A stretch of DNA of 64,000 nucleotides from Elgaria multicarinata webbii (GCF_023053635.1 NC_086172.1:51874001-51938000); one strand, 5' to 3'; counted from the stretch's first letter, positions 48,727 to 60,747 are shown. The notes: generated by a model not told the origin, from the sequence alone. Numbers and translations: made by a program.

Positions 48727-50738
48727 TTTTGTGGCTGTGGAACAACTTATGTGTGGTCTATTTCTACTGCATTCTCTAGTCATTCTTATGTGGGAAGGAT
48801 ACCACAGCATTTACACAAACCATATACTTTTATTGCTTGATTATCATATGTGAAGAATGATATTTTATAATCTGTCTAATACAAGCTGTTCAAAAAAGAC
48901 TTAATAGGGAAGCTTTTCTAACATGGAATGCTAATACCTAACCACCACACAAACCTATGTCTTCTGTACCAATTGTATATTAAACAGGGAGTGGAGATGT
49001 GATTTAAAACACCAAATGGGAACAGGCAGAGGTGGAGGATGTTCAATACTCAGCTTGCTGAACCTAACCCCCAGTATGGATCTCAACATTCACCCCCACC
49101 CCCACGGACTGCTACAGAAATGAAGCTGGAAAACAAGAAGCACTTTTAATGGTTTGCTATCCACTCCCTTGCTTTAGATGTGATTGGGGAAGACCAAATT
49201 CAGGAAATGCACTTCAGCTGATGTCACATGTAGTAGGGTTGTCCATTTCATTCCTGCTGCTTAACTTCACAGTGCAGTTAATTACCCTGTGATGACTGTT
49301 GCACTGGGGTCCCTGTTGATATTTTTCTTTCCGAATACACACGTAAATCGTAGAAGTTATATCTAAATACACATTCTCATTATTATAGCTACTACAAAGT
49401 CATTTTTTCACTTCCGACCACATACAATCATTTTGATTTGTAAATTGTAAAAGCCTTCAGAAGAAACCAGAAACAAGACCATGTCATTCTTCTTAATTAT
49501 TAATGGCCTGAGCTGTTCCTCACCATGTGAAACATTCTGTTCTCTAATTTGCTGTTGTAAATCAAAGACGACAAAATGCAATTCTTAGCATAAAGCTAGG
49601 CTTGTGACTCAGTTGCCTTTGTATTTTGGAACATACCCCCCTTATATTTCAAATTACTAATCAGATTTTCAGGAGTAATTCTGATAGTATCAAAAATACT
49701 TCCTTTCACTCCCATAGCTTTATTTTCAGCCCCAAAACTGAAATGGGAAAATATCTGATAGAATCTTAAACTATTACTTATCACATTCTTTGGTTTGAAG
49801 ACCAAAGATGTTTGTCCATTTGTTCCAGAACAAGAGTTTTCTGCAGTTTCATATGACTAGCATAATTACTATCTTTGTCTGAGCCATTCTTCCTGAGCGC
49901 CGCAAAACTATTTACATAGATATCAATATTAAAACTGAACAGCAGGAATAGAAAAATATTAAAACGATTACAGGTTTGCTTGTTTTTACAATCACAATCT
50001 ATCCTGGAGAGTAAAAACTTTATTTCATTTTTTTTAAAAAAAAAACCAAGGCAGAAAATAAAAGCTCTCCATTTAAACACTCTGTAGTTTGCTAGAATTA
50101 TATCCTGTGGAGTATAAGAATGACATCCTGTTTCTGCTTCATTCCATGTATTTTCATCCCATGACCTGCTAATCTCCAATTAACTACATTCTCAGTGTGA
50201 TCTTACCCACAAATTGGAAAGTCTACTCATGTATATCAGAAAACTGTAATAGCTTTGCTTTTAACAGGGTTGGAGAGAGAGTACAACTCAACTCTTTGGG
50301 ATTTAAGTTCAGGTAATCCTTTTCTAAGATATGACTGGGCAAAAAATGCCACTCACACAAGCACATAAAGACTTAATGAAACAAGAAAATAGCATTGATT
50401 TGACTTTTAAACAACCTTTCTAATCCAATCCTGTTAATATAAACAGAACTGGATTAAAAAAAAATAAGGCCACCATATCGTACCCCGGGTTTCCACTTTC
50501 CTGGACCCATAAATCACTTTTTTCATCTGCGAAGAAAAGGGAAGGACAGCACCAATGAATGAAAGAAGAAAGAAAATGTTAACACATGCTGGGAAACACT
50601 GGCTTGGTTTTAAAAGCTATGTGCTGAGATCCATTGTATCCCCTGAAAAGGCTAAGGTTGAGGAGTAGGTGTTCAGGGATCCTCGCTGGGTGGGTATTGT
50701 AGTCTTAGAAAATGCCTGATTTAGCTCCTTAAGCAGTG
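48727..50738. other. Intron without recognisable features
   Basis: No supported gene or repeat. Confidence 0.5.
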
Positions 50739-50776
50739 AGCCTCTGACTTAAGGATGTATGACTTAGATTTGCACA

Positions 50777-50930
50777 ACACGAGGTTGGTTAATAAGTTAC
50801 AGTGGCTTGTTAACCACTCCTGTAGGTGCCAGTCCCATGCTGCCCGATTTACCTAATTATCTTTGCCAGGTGCAGCTTGTCATGACGTCCACATCCAGCA
50901 AGGATGGGTATCTGGGGTGCATAACAAACC
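50777..50930. mobile_element. MITE copy, left member of an inverted pair
   Basis: ggttggttaataagttacag, gtggcttgttaaccactcc and gtgcagcttgtcatgacgtc are the reverse complement of blocks at 51690-51873. The copy seems 5'-incomplete. It belongs to the family with ..GTTCATGTGAC ends. Confidence 0.6.
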
Positions 50931-51475
50931 AAGGGTGAGCTATTCCATCTCCTCTCCTCCTTCCCCAACCTGGTGACTTTAAAAGCAAGGCTGGAGCTGC
51001 AGTTTGGGAGGCCCTGCTTCAGGGGAAGAAACACTGTACCATCAAGATAAGTTGTACTATCTGGTTGAGCTTTTATATTGTATTTTATATTATGGTTTTA
51101 TACTGTTGTTTTATACTGTTGTTTTATACTTTGAATGGTTTTAATTTTTGTGAACCGCCCAGAGAGCTCTGGCTATTGGGCGGTATAGAAATGTAATAAA
51201 TAAATAAATAAGGGTATGCTATTCCATCTGCTCCCCCCACCCCAGCTGGAGACTTTAAAAGCAAGGCTGGAGCTGCAGTTCGGGAGGCCCTGCTTCAGGG
51301 GGAGAGACACTTCCAACCAACCAAGTTGTTTTTTCTTATCAGTTCTGTTTCAATGTAAACTTCGTATTTGTGTTTTTAGATTGTTGGTTGTTTTTATGCT
51401 CTTCATGGTTTTAATTTTTGTGAACCGCCCAGAGAGCTTTGGCTATTGGGCGGTATAAAAATGTAATAAATAAAT
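50931..51475. repeat. Tandem duplication of a 270-bp unit, each with an L2 tail
   Basis: Unit 1 (50931-51209) and unit 2 (51210-51475) both read aagggt..gctattccatct, gactttaaaagcaaggctgg agctgcagt and gggaggccctgcttcagggg. Each then ends with an L2 3' end (gtgaaccgcccagagagct plus a TAAA tail). The units differ by small changes, so the duplication is not recent. Confidence 0.8.
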
Positions 51476-51689
51476 TTGCATTTGGTATATTTTTGAATAT
51501 TTTTGTGATACTGTTGTTTAGTATATCGAGAAATACTGTTGCAATATATTGTTGAATATTTTTGTGACGTTTCTGCTGTAAACTTGCATTTAGTAGAGTC
51601 GACTGGATTATTGTATTTATTGCATTGTAAACTGCTGGCCTACTTTATGTACAGCGCTATAAAGTGCTATATAAATTATTTTATTATCA

Positions 51690-51886
51690 TGACCCAGGAC
51701 ACACAGCCTGTTGTAGGGTTGCTGGCTGGTTTGTTAACCACTCCCATCAACTACCCTTGTTGAGTTTGGATGTCATGACAAGCTGCGTCTGGCGAAGATA
51801 GTAAGGTAAACCAGGTGGCATACCCGAGGATGGTTAACAAGCTGCTGTGGCTTATTAACCACCTTCATGTCACATGAACTAGACCT
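51690..51886. mobile_element. MITE copy, right member of an inverted pair
   Basis: The reverse complement begins ggtctagttcatgtgacatg aaggtggttaataagcc and later reads cgcagcttgtcatgacatcc, matching 50777-50930. Its end resembles that of 21368-21645. Confidence 0.6.
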
Positions 51887-51910
51887 CTGGTCAGACCTCT
51901 GTCTGACCAG
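51887..51910. repeat. Perfect hairpin, 10-bp arms
   Basis: ctggtcagac and gtctgaccag around ctct, directly after the MITE end. Confidence 0.7.
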
Positions 51911-51954
51911 TAAAAACAGATGTGGTTGTATCACGGGTGCTTGGCTCAAGACAA

Positions 51955-52300
51955 TTTATTTATTTCACTTTTATTTCTATACTGCTCAATAGCCGAAGCT
52001 CTCTGGGAAATTCACAAAAATAACCATAAAGTACATCTTAAAGTATAAAATATAAAAACTTAAACCACAATATAAAATCACAATTTAAAACCACAAAATA
52101 AAAATGCAACCGGAATAAAAGCAAGCAGGAATGTAGAGATTTAAAACACAGATTTAAAACACCAGAGTTAAAAGACTAGGGTACTAAAATGCTAAAATAT
52201 TGGGAAAATAACAAAGGGTTTTTTACTTGGCAGCAGAAACAGTACAATGTAGGTGCCAAGCAAACCTCTCTGGAGAGGTCATTCCACAGCCACAATTTGT
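51955..52300 (-). mobile_element. L2 LINE 3' end and UTR
   Basis: Reversed tail tttatttatttcacttttat, atactgctcaatagccgaag ctctctggg, a long A-rich UTR and finally gagaggtcattccacagcc, the reversed end of ORF2. Confidence 0.75.
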
Positions 52301-52819
52301 TTATTAGCATTTATATATAGCCTTATCTGTTAAAAAGCTATCAAGGAGTTGTATGCACTTGAACTGCTGTATCCATAAATTGAACCTGCTGCGTGGACTG
52401 TTCTAGGCTTAGCCTGCTGGTGGGGTGGAAGTTACTGAAGTCCTGGCTGAACTTTGTCAGGGCCTCCTATCAATGAATCTCAGGTAGAGAAGAGGGTTTT
52501 GGGCACAAGAGCTGAACAAATGTTCTCTCCAAATCCAAAGAAATTTTGGGTGTGTAAAAGTGAAAATAAAAAAATTAAAAACATCAAACTACATCCCAGT
52601 GATTTCATTTCCACATAAGGTGAAAGGAATTAATAACATATAGAAATAATTCTTAAGCGAATGCAATTAATAATTAACATGTAAATTGTTCAAGAAATTC
52701 AGTGCAGTTTATAATAGACACTGTCAGCCTGCGTGAGATCATTTTCATCAAACCTAAAGGGCTAGTGCATTTGAGATGTGATTTCAAAGCAATTGCTTGA
52801 AGAAAATCTATTTCAACTC
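52301..52819. other. Unrecognised stretch between L2 pieces
   Basis: No gene. It may contain diverged LINE sequence, but I see no block that proves it. Confidence 0.4.
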
Positions 52820-52998
52820 AATCCCCATCTTGTCCACATCCTCGGGCCTCAATAATTGAAACTCATCCAATAAAGCTGAACCGGACGGCGCTCTGAATGC
52901 CTCTACTAGTGGAGCTCCATTAAGTGTGGTGTCCAATTCATGACGAAACTGAGCGACTTTATCTTCAAAGTGCCGTGCAAACTCAACACACTATCTCT
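52820..52998 (-). mobile_element. L2 LINE ORF2 piece (linker before the RT domain)
   Basis: The minus strand encodes EFARHFEDKVAQFRHELD, then TTLNGAPLVEAFRAPSGSAL and LDEFQLLRPEDVDKMG without a break. This corresponds to the linker between endonuclease and reverse transcriptase in L2 ORF2. The same antisense region recurs, more diverged, at about 62870-62985. Confidence 0.75.
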
Positions 52999-53156
52999 GG
53001 AACATTTCCATTGGTAATTGTTTGATATTGTAGATAAATTCAAATTGTTATTTATTATGGTCGCAGACCAGCAAAATCATGTTATTGTTGATAGATGCCA
53101 AAGTGAAACTTGGAACTGCACCCAACTGTGAACCACTTAAAAAGAGACATATACAG

Positions 53157-53754
53157 TAGGGATGTGCTCCACTTCTAATCGGACCGGAGAAGCAGTAGCG
53201 GAGCGGGGGGCGGAGGCGAAGAGGATTGGGGGGCCGGCAGAGCGTGGCAAAGAGGATCGAGGTGAAGGCGGATCCTTCGCCTCGATCTGGAGCTCCACCG
53301 GAAAGGTAAGTGGGGTTTACCGGGCCCTGCCGCTGTCGCTGTCGCCCATGCGGCGACGGCAGCAGGGCCCGGTAACGCCCCCCGCCCTCCTTTCCCTTAC
53401 CTGCCTCCGTCCGCGGTCCGTCAGCGTCTTCAATTGAGCCCATGGTTCCACTTGCGGCCCAGACTTCCTGGTGGAACCGCGGGCTCAATTGAAGACGGCG
53501 ACGGACCGCGGACGGAGGCAGGTAAGGCCCCCCCCCCGGTCCCTTACCGGGCTCTGCCGCCGTCGCCGCATGGGCGGCGATGGCGGCAGGGCCCGGTAAC
53601 CCCCCCATGGGGGGGGACCGGAGCTCCGATCTGGATCCAGAGCTCCGAGCGGAGCAGAGTGGGCACAGGCGGAGTGGGGGCGGGGCGGAGCGGGCCGATC
53701 CGAAAATGGCGGATCTTAAAGTGAAGCGGAGTGGGGGGTCCGTGTACACCCCTA
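53157..53754. mobile_element. hAT-type non-autonomous element A, three hairpins, 8-bp TSD
   Basis: The element runs from tagggatgtgctcc to gtgtacaccccta and is flanked by atatacag on both sides (53149-53156 and 53755-53762), the 8-bp duplication of hAT transposons. The inside is very GC-rich and made of three successive hairpins: 53316-53375, 53396-53525 (arms of about 55 bp around cttcaattgagccc) and 53543-53600. The block ccgggc(c/t)ctgccgc occurs in both orientations. The open frames through it, up to 242 codons, are products of this structure. Its ends match element B (58932-60747). Confidence 0.88.
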
Positions 53755-54214
53755 ATATACAGCACCAATGTGACATGGAAATCTCTCCTTCTGTCCCAGC
53801 ACTGAAAATGACAAGTTTCCCTCCATCCCCAGATCTTCATCTCTCCACCTTCAGGCAAACCTTAATGAAAACTTATTCTTTAGAAGAAAATGGCCTGAGA
53901 CAAAGAAAAATCCAACTCTCCTTTTCTTCAGGAGAAGAAGAAATGTGTATTATATGTATTAATCACCAATCCATTCTGCCAAGGTGAGCAACAGACGTGT
54001 AGACTGCAATGTTCAAACTTCCTCTCTTCTATCTCCTTGCAAGTTTGAATGATAGTAAATAAAACTTTTTTCAGAATCAACGTCTAGCTACGTTGAGACC
54101 AAACCCTATCTCACTGGCAGTTCTCTCCCTCCATCTCCTCTGCTTTCAGTTTCATCTCTCTTTATCTTTTCCTCAACTTCCTCAAATCAAGGCACTTCTT
54201 ATTCCAGAATTATA
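53755..54214. other. Unrecognised stretch
   Basis: A segment at 53843-53983 is bordered by ccatccccag and gtgagcaac, which look like an acceptor and donor on the plus strand. The peptide between them has no recognisable family, so no exon is called. Confidence 0.35.
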
Positions 54215-54412
54215 TCAAATCCTCCTCATTTCTATAATGTATTTCCCTTGCCTCCGTCTAAAGCAGGGATGGGGAACATTTTTAAAGTCAATAGTTACCT
54301 TGCTCAAAAACAGGATATTGGCGACTGGGCGATAGTTACCATAAATCTCTGGGTCAAGGGAGGGGTTTTTCAGGGATGGTCGCACCACTGCCTCCTTCAT
54401 ATTTAAGTACAA
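54215..54412 (-). mobile_element. L2 LINE ORF2 piece (start of the RT domain)
   Basis: The minus strand encodes LNMKEAVVRPSLKNPSLDPE followed by IYGNYRPVANILFLSKV, the conserved start of the L2 reverse-transcriptase domain. A fragment with cagggatggggaac near 54275 is the end of a small hAT-like MITE that cuts it off. Confidence 0.8.
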
Positions 54413-55158
54413 GATTTATCAATAGAAACGGTTAGCTATTTAAAATATATGTGCTGGTTCATTAACATCACTTAAACTTCTCTCTTTCACTCATTATCTC
54501 CCTCACCCACTCCACCTGGTAATTAGGCTTATTGCTGTGCAGGGGAAGGGACGAGAAGGGGAGGGCCACAGGCCAGACCTACAGCTTCCCCTCCTCTGCT
54601 TTAAAGCTGTCAGTTTATGAATCCTTTGCAGACTGCATAAACTCTGCATCTTGAGAACTCTATCACATAATTCATGTAAACGGCATACCACTGAATGAGT
54701 CATAATTCAACAACATCAAATTATTCTTGGCATTTTTTGGAAGGAAACAAATATTAAGCCTGATTTTAACATTTTTCTCTTAAATGAATTTGCAAAATAA
54801 CTACCCATCAGATAAATTCCTTTGCAGTGTAAATTTAGAGCAGGCAAATAATATGAGACGCAGGCAGTGATAGGCAGAATTCTATAGCATGATCAAAGCG
54901 GCACTTTTTAAAAAGTCATGGCAATTGCAGGAACTGCTGTAAGCTACATACATGAAAACCCAACTTACACACAATGTTTTTCCATGTCAGCATCACATGT
55001 ACAAAAAAGATGTATGAACTAGTAGTTTCTGTTGGATTTATGTTTTTATTTTTTTGCAATACACTCATTAGCAGATTGAAATCCCAGTCATTGTTCTGTT
55101 AATGCTCTTATAAATATGTCCCCATGTGGTATAACAGATTTTCATCCATCTAAAGCCA
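54413..55158. other. Intron without recognisable features
   Basis: ggccacaggccagacctaca gcttcccctcctctgcttt near 54565-54603 looks like a reversed hAT-type MITE end. The rest is unrecognised. Confidence 0.4.
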
Positions 55159-55525
55159 GGGGGATCCGCACGTTGCTCCCAGAGCGCTTCTATGCGACCC
55201 CAGAGCACCCCGAAAACGATAGTCTGACTTCCCTGTAGAAGAAACGAGGAAGAGCCGTCCATGCCGCCGCCGACGACGACGAGGAGAGCTCTCCGCCAGA
55301 GAGGAGAGCTTGGCAAAAGAAGGAGGGGTGAAGAACAGAAGAAGCTCTCTAACCCGCCTTCTTTTGCCGAGCTCTCCTCTCCGGCGGAGAGCTCTCCTCG
55401 TCGTCGTCGGCAGCGGCGGCATGGATGGCTCTTCCTCGTTTCTTTTACAGGGAAGTCAGACTATCGTTTTCGGGGTGCTCTGGAGTCGCATAGAAGCGCT
55501 CTGGGAGCGACGTGCGGATCCCCCC
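55159..55525. mobile_element. Long fold-back element, arms of about 165 bp
   Basis: The left arm (55159-55323), from gggggatccgcacgttgctc to the gcaaaagaagg block, is repeated inverted at about 55357-55525 with few differences. Only about 35 bp separates the arms. They carry (GAC)n/(GTC)n-like runs and a gagagctctcc palindrome. Equal arms and a tiny loop define a snap-back MITE. The open frames on either strand are mirror images and not genes. Confidence 0.88.
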
Positions 55526-55529
55526 CCCC

Positions 55530-55778
55530 GAGTGGTGTAGTGGCTAAAGTGTTGGAGTGGGAGTCGGGAGATCCGGGTTCTACTCCTCACCCAGCCATGG
55601 AAACCTATTGGGTGACTTTGGGTCAGTCACAGACTCTCAGCCCAACCTACCTCACAGGGTTGTTGTTGTGAGGATAAAATGGAGAGGAGGAGGAGGAGGA
55701 TTATGTACACCGTCTTGGGTTCCTTAGAGGGGGAAAGGCATGATATAAATGCAATAATAAATAAAATAAATAAATAAA
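55530..55778 (+). mobile_element. tRNA-derived SINE, head missing or split
   Basis: gtggtgtagtggctaaagtg, gggagatccgggttctactc, gtgactttgggtcagtcaca and acctacctcacagggttgtt match the SINE at 44224-44460. The expected gagagccag head is absent at its left border, where the fold-back element begins. The bases just before that element (taaagccag, 55151-55159) resemble the missing head. Confidence 0.8.
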
Positions 55779-57883
55779 GTAGGGCTGGGGAAACCTGAGG
55801 CCTGCAGACATAATACAGCTGACAGGAAGCTTCCATCTGGCCTGCCAGTTTCCCTGCCTTTCTCCAATCACTGATTGGAAATAAGACACTTCACTTTCCC
55901 CCCACCCACAATGCATTGAGACTTTTAAATAACGTTCACTGGTGTCAATGGAGACTTCTAAAAACCAGGATACCTACAGTGAAAATAGAGAATTCGTAAT
56001 GAACCCAGCAAGGCAAGCCTCTTGAAATATTCCAAAGGCTGGGGAAATCTTTAAAACATACTTAGATTGTAGACGCAGTAGCACTATATCAAATCTCCAG
56101 CCAGAGATAAGCTTCCAAGAGTATAAAGATACAAATCCTTGGCAAGCCTTCCAGAATAAGCCATCAGCCATTGCTCCTTCAATTAGTACAACCTCAGCAA
56201 AGCAAGAGGTCAATTCCTTTCACACATATCTTTATATTCACATTTTAAAATGAAATTCAGTAATTTTAACTTCTGCCTCTAATATCCATAGCAACCTGAT
56301 AAGTTAGAATTAATATGGATTTTCATTTTTCTTCTAATCCAAATAGGCTTTCCACAGCTGATTTAATAATACTAACCAAAAGTTAGCACATGCTCCAGGG
56401 GAAATGATAAATACAGAAGCTCATGCTAGACAGTGATTGCTTAGTTCTTGTAAGAGTGAAACAATGTATTGACAGTCTTCAAGCAACTTTTTCCACAGCT
56501 TTCCTAAAAATTAGGAGTCTTAAAAGGTGAATCTTTATGATATTCAAGTTCATCTTCTAATGCAGTGAATCATTTTAGTGCATACTATTTTCCCCTAGAT
56601 GTTATTAAAAAGCCACACCTCGGTGAATAGGAAGTGCCCCTCCATGAGCAGAAAGACTATTTTCATTTGTGGAGGCAACCAGGATCTAGCAGAGGACGGA
56701 GATAGCAGAGGTGGTGATATTCTCTGATTTCCCCTTCTGCCCCTAGCAACACCTCCCATTCTGTTCAAGAGAGTCCACATACCCTCTGGAATGGCATGGG
56801 GGTTAGGAGAAATTGGGGGGGGGGGAATGCCACCCTTCCCTCATCCTCCAGTGCCAGCACAACTCAGCTGAGGGCAAGTCTGAATCCAACCCAAAGTGTC
56901 CCACCGCTCAACAATGATCAGTGTTAGAAATTCTCTTCCCAAGTTTCGATTAAACAAATTGATTCTACATGTTGACCTCTGCTTTTGGAAGCACCAATGC
57001 ATTTGCAATACAGATGCCGGAGATCAGCTGCTGGATACATTTACTTCATAATGGAATACAAACGCTATTTCCAAAAAAGATTGGATTCTATACAGATGCC
57101 TGCCTCGGGTTTTTATGCAATGAAGCCTTAACCATATCCCTGTATATTTCCAGCAGTGATGATCGTTTCAAAATCATGCAATCTTCAGAAAGGTTTTCAT
57201 GAGAACTTTTAAATAAAATATATAGATACAAGCTATGGGAACAAGCATTGCCTTGAGATAGGCACAGATCTTCCCGAAGGAGTAGAGTGTGTTATATGCA
57301 AGTAATGAGGGGGAAAATATGCCTACGCACATTCTACAGCTGAAAATAGAATAGATGTAGAGACAGAAGGCTACAATTATCCTAAGCACCATTTTTCCCT
57401 TGAGTTATCGCTTCAATTCCTTTCCTCTTTTCACCATCCAATATAATAGCACTGTTTGCCTCAAAAAAAGATGTGAAAGAATGAACAAGTAGTAGTAAAC
57501 AAACTGAAGAAAAGATTCATGCCTACCCAGACTACCTCTCTGTTTCTGGAGGCATCCTACAGAAAGCTAGAATAGTAATATTTAAATGTATGTTTTTATC
57601 TGATTTATGAATATACTGCTTTTTCCAAAAGTTTACAATGGCTTCCAAAATGCAAAAAAATAAAATAAAAAATGTTACAAATGTATCATATGAATCAGAA
57701 TTAAAAACAACTATGGATTATTTTTTTCCAATTAAATCCAGTTATTGAGTTAAATCCAATGACAGCATCTGATACAATCATTAACTTTCTGCTACTAGTA
57801 TAAACGGGATAATCAGAAAAAGAGACTCAATCCAGAGTTTGTATTTCCAATCTTCAAATCATGGGGTTTAGTACTCCACCCTC
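55779..57883. other. Intron without recognisable features
   Basis: No supported gene or repeat apart from a G-run near 56816-56825. Confidence 0.5.
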
Positions 57884-58150
57884 TTGTTGTGTGCACGATT
57901 CCCTTCTTTGTTCTAGCCAATGTTTGCCATGATGTCCCAACTAGGCAAAATTTGGCTTCGTGAACTGAGATATGATAGCAATCCTAATTAGCTAGAACTA
58001 ACCATGGTTTGGCTCATTTGGATGGCATAGCAAACTATGGTTACAGAAAACAAGGAATGGGAGGAAGGAATCTGATCATGTTGGGTAGTGCAAGAAACCC
58101 TTTATGGCATGGCATGTTCCCAGTTTCCAAACTGGGAACATGCCATGGCT
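57884..58150. repeat. Diverged MITE region with a 40-bp palindrome
   Basis: Motifs such as aaccatggtttggctcattt and gcaaactatggttac recall the fold-back MITEs of the window. Inside it, 58108-58147 is an exact palindrome with 19-bp arms (catggcatgttcccagttt and its complement) and a 2-base centre. Confidence 0.6.
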
Positions 58151-58725
58151 TGAAAATCTTGGACACGTCTCTCAATATCTCTCTCGATCAATATACCATA
58201 TCTCAAAACTAGGTACTAGTATGGAAAAAACTTGGATTCCTGACATTACCTCAGTAGGATGGATTGGACACATGCAACAGCCACTCTCCTGGAGTTACAA
58301 TAATATCAGAAGGAGTACTTAATGGACAAGAGTTACAAAATAACAGAATCTGCAACCATGAAATACACTCCAATGTCACTATCTCGAAGATATGTTGTTG
58401 TTGTTGATGATGATGTAGCTCCATCAATGTGCATGGAGCTTTACAGAGTACAAAAGGACAGGTCTCTGGCCTGATAAGCTTGCATTTCAAATTTCAGCAC
58501 AGGGAAATAACAGGGTGGGTGGGTAGAGACTGGGATAAACAGACAAGCAATGTGCAGTTGTTTCAGTTGCACATGCTTAGGTTGAGTTACAGGCTTACAA
58601 TATGGTTCATTGTAGCCCTAACACAGAGCCACAGACACTGCACTATACCCTCCCTGGAAGTGAATGGAGCAGCCAGCAGGTACAGCAGCTTTTGTGTTTG
58701 ATGCAGACAGCACCTGAAAGGCACT

Positions 58726-58728
<3 letters not shown>

Positions 58729-58773
<45 letters not shown>
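58729..58773. repeat. (GT)n microsatellite
   Basis: An uninterrupted run of about 45 bp. Confidence 0.95.
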
Positions 58774-58776
<3 letters not shown>

Positions 58777-58931
58777 TTCATCAGCTGGTCTCCAGAGCCT
58801 TATGTCCTATGTCACTAGCACTCTCCTTAGAAAGCCAGGAAGACTTAGACTTATGGATCAAGGGCACCCTCTGGGCTGCAGTTCTAGCCTCAAAGAGTGT
58901 TAGCTGATTGCCCCCACTCCGGCCTTAATAC

Positions 58932-60747
58932 TAGGGATGTGCTCCGCTCCGATTAGAAGCGGAGAATCAGAAGTGAATTGGCCTGCTCCGCCTTGCCCAG
59001 AGACGGAGTAGAAGCGGACCGGGGACCCGTAGAAGCACGGCGAAGAGAAGCGCCCATACGTGGAGCGCTTCTCTTTTCGTGGACTGATCCGATCGCCATT
59101 TTGAAAAATTTTGCCCATAGGATTGCATTGCGGAAAAGAATAGGGGATAACTGTGTTGTTTTTGAAGCTATCTTTCTGAAACGTCTTGTGCTTGGAGAGT
59201 CGTGGCTGGGGGTCATTTTGAGACTACTCTCAGCTCTCTGCGTGCTGCGGTTCGCTTGCTAGAATTTTTGGAAAAATCGGGTAAAACAGCGGGAAAACAG
59301 AGGCAGAGTCAACTCCCGGTCATGATCACATTATCCCAAAGTTGGAGGAGGGGATAGGCAAAACGGGTAACTTGGGATTCTGGGAACTTCTCTTTCTTAG
59401 TCTGAACGGACGTTTCCCAGTGTTTTTTAAAACAGTAGCCCCACCAAATGCACAAACACAACCTGAAATCATATACTAAGCCAATAATAAAAGATAGAAA
59501 ACACAGCACTGTTCCCCACCCTAACTCTGGAGAACAACTGAATAGATGTGGTGCAAGGGGTATGGATGTGCCCAGTGCACTCTCCTGTCCTTGGAGGGCC
59601 ATCAGAGCCCTCCAAAGGTAAATCACTGGAGAGAATGCCTATCATGAGTTGAAGTGATTGTTTGCTTCTTAAAGACTGGTACCTAGACAGGACCAGTCAA
59701 ATTGGCAGATGATTCCCCCTCCCCTTGGGCACGTCCACTCCCCTCTTACTGGTAAAAGACAGATATAGCCTTTTAAAAAAATTCTTCTTGTTGTTTATTC
59801 AGCAACACTGCTGCTGTTAATTCCACCCCTCCTTTGTTTATTTATTTATTCCATTTTATATGCATTACTGGCTTTGAAACTATCCTTGACTCACTTCCTT
59901 GTGCCCCCAGAAATGTCTGCTGCCTGCCTGCCTTCCCTCCCTCCTCCCCTGCCCACCTCGCAGGGATGGTTTTTGTGTGTCTTGCTTTGACTCAGGGGAG
60001 AAGTCCTTCCTGTGCTCAAGTTCCAAATCAATTTTTCAAGTGTGGAAGAAGATTCATATTTAGGTTTATCTCTACTCCCCAATTCATGGCATGTTGGGAT
60101 TTCCTTTGAAATGGGCCCATTGAGCTGTCTGCAGATACTGGGGTGTCTGACTTTCATAAATTCCCCAAAATCCAGGAATGATGGGATTGGCTTGAAACTT
60201 GGCGTCCATGTGGACACATGGGTAAGCTGTCATGGGACCGAAGGTGAGGTTTCTGACGTGCAAATTGACGTAGTTGTAGCATGGGACTTGATTTGGGGTG
60301 AGTTAAAAGGTTAGAGCCCCGCCAAAAATCAGGGGATGATGGGATTGCCTTGAGTCTTGGCGTGCATGTGTATCCCTGGATAAGCTATCATGGTGCCGAG
60401 TTTGAGGTTTCTAACATGCAAATTGACGGAGCTATCGAAAGGGGTGTGAATGGGGTGCCCGATTTTCAAAAATTCCCCAAAAATCAGGGGATGATGGGAT
60501 TGGCTTGAAACTTGGCATGTGTGTGTATACCTCCATGATGTGTCATGGTGCCAAACTTGAGGTTTCTAACTTTAACAGAAAAAAGTTGTATACTTTTTTA
60601 GCTTTCAATGCAAGCCTATGGGGGGAAAATACGGAGCTCCGATCCGGATCCGGAGCTCCGCAGCGGAGTGGAACGGACATAGGCGGAGCGGGGGCGGAGC
60701 AGAGTGGCCCGATCCGCAAATCGTGGATCTGGAAGAGAACACCCCTA
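58932..60747. mobile_element. hAT-type element B, 1.8 kb, 8-bp TSD
   Basis: It starts tagggatgtgctccgctcc and ends aacaccccta, with cttaatac duplicated on both sides (58924-58931 and 60748-60755). The ends are shared with element A: gatgtgctcc at the left, and at the right cggagctccgat, ggatccggagctccg and a ggcggagcgggggcggagc block. The middle is different and longer. No transposase frame of useful length is present. The right third holds imperfect tandem units (60150-60600). Confidence 0.85.
60150..60600. repeat. Imperfect tandem repeat inside element B, about three units
   Basis: Each unit has a block like atgatgggattggcttgaaa cttggcgt, then catgtg, then aagct(g/a)tcatggg or tgtcatggtgcc, then gaggtttct(g/a)ac, and two carry tgcaaattgacg. 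The unit length is roughly 150 bp and copies have drifted apart. Confidence 0.75.

Noticed and set aside
53048-53776. Minus-strand open frame of 242 codons, the longest in the window
   Set aside because: It runs through the three hairpins of hAT element A and across its border. GC-rich inverted sequence lacks stops on both strands, and no protein family is recognisable.
53843-53990. Possible plus-strand exon between ccatccccag and gtgagc
   Set aside because: Splice-like borders are common by chance. The peptide matches nothing known and has no partner exon.
55261-55671. Open frame of 136 codons starting MPPPTTTRRAL
   Set aside because: It spans a fold-back element and a SINE. A mirror copy exists on the other strand.
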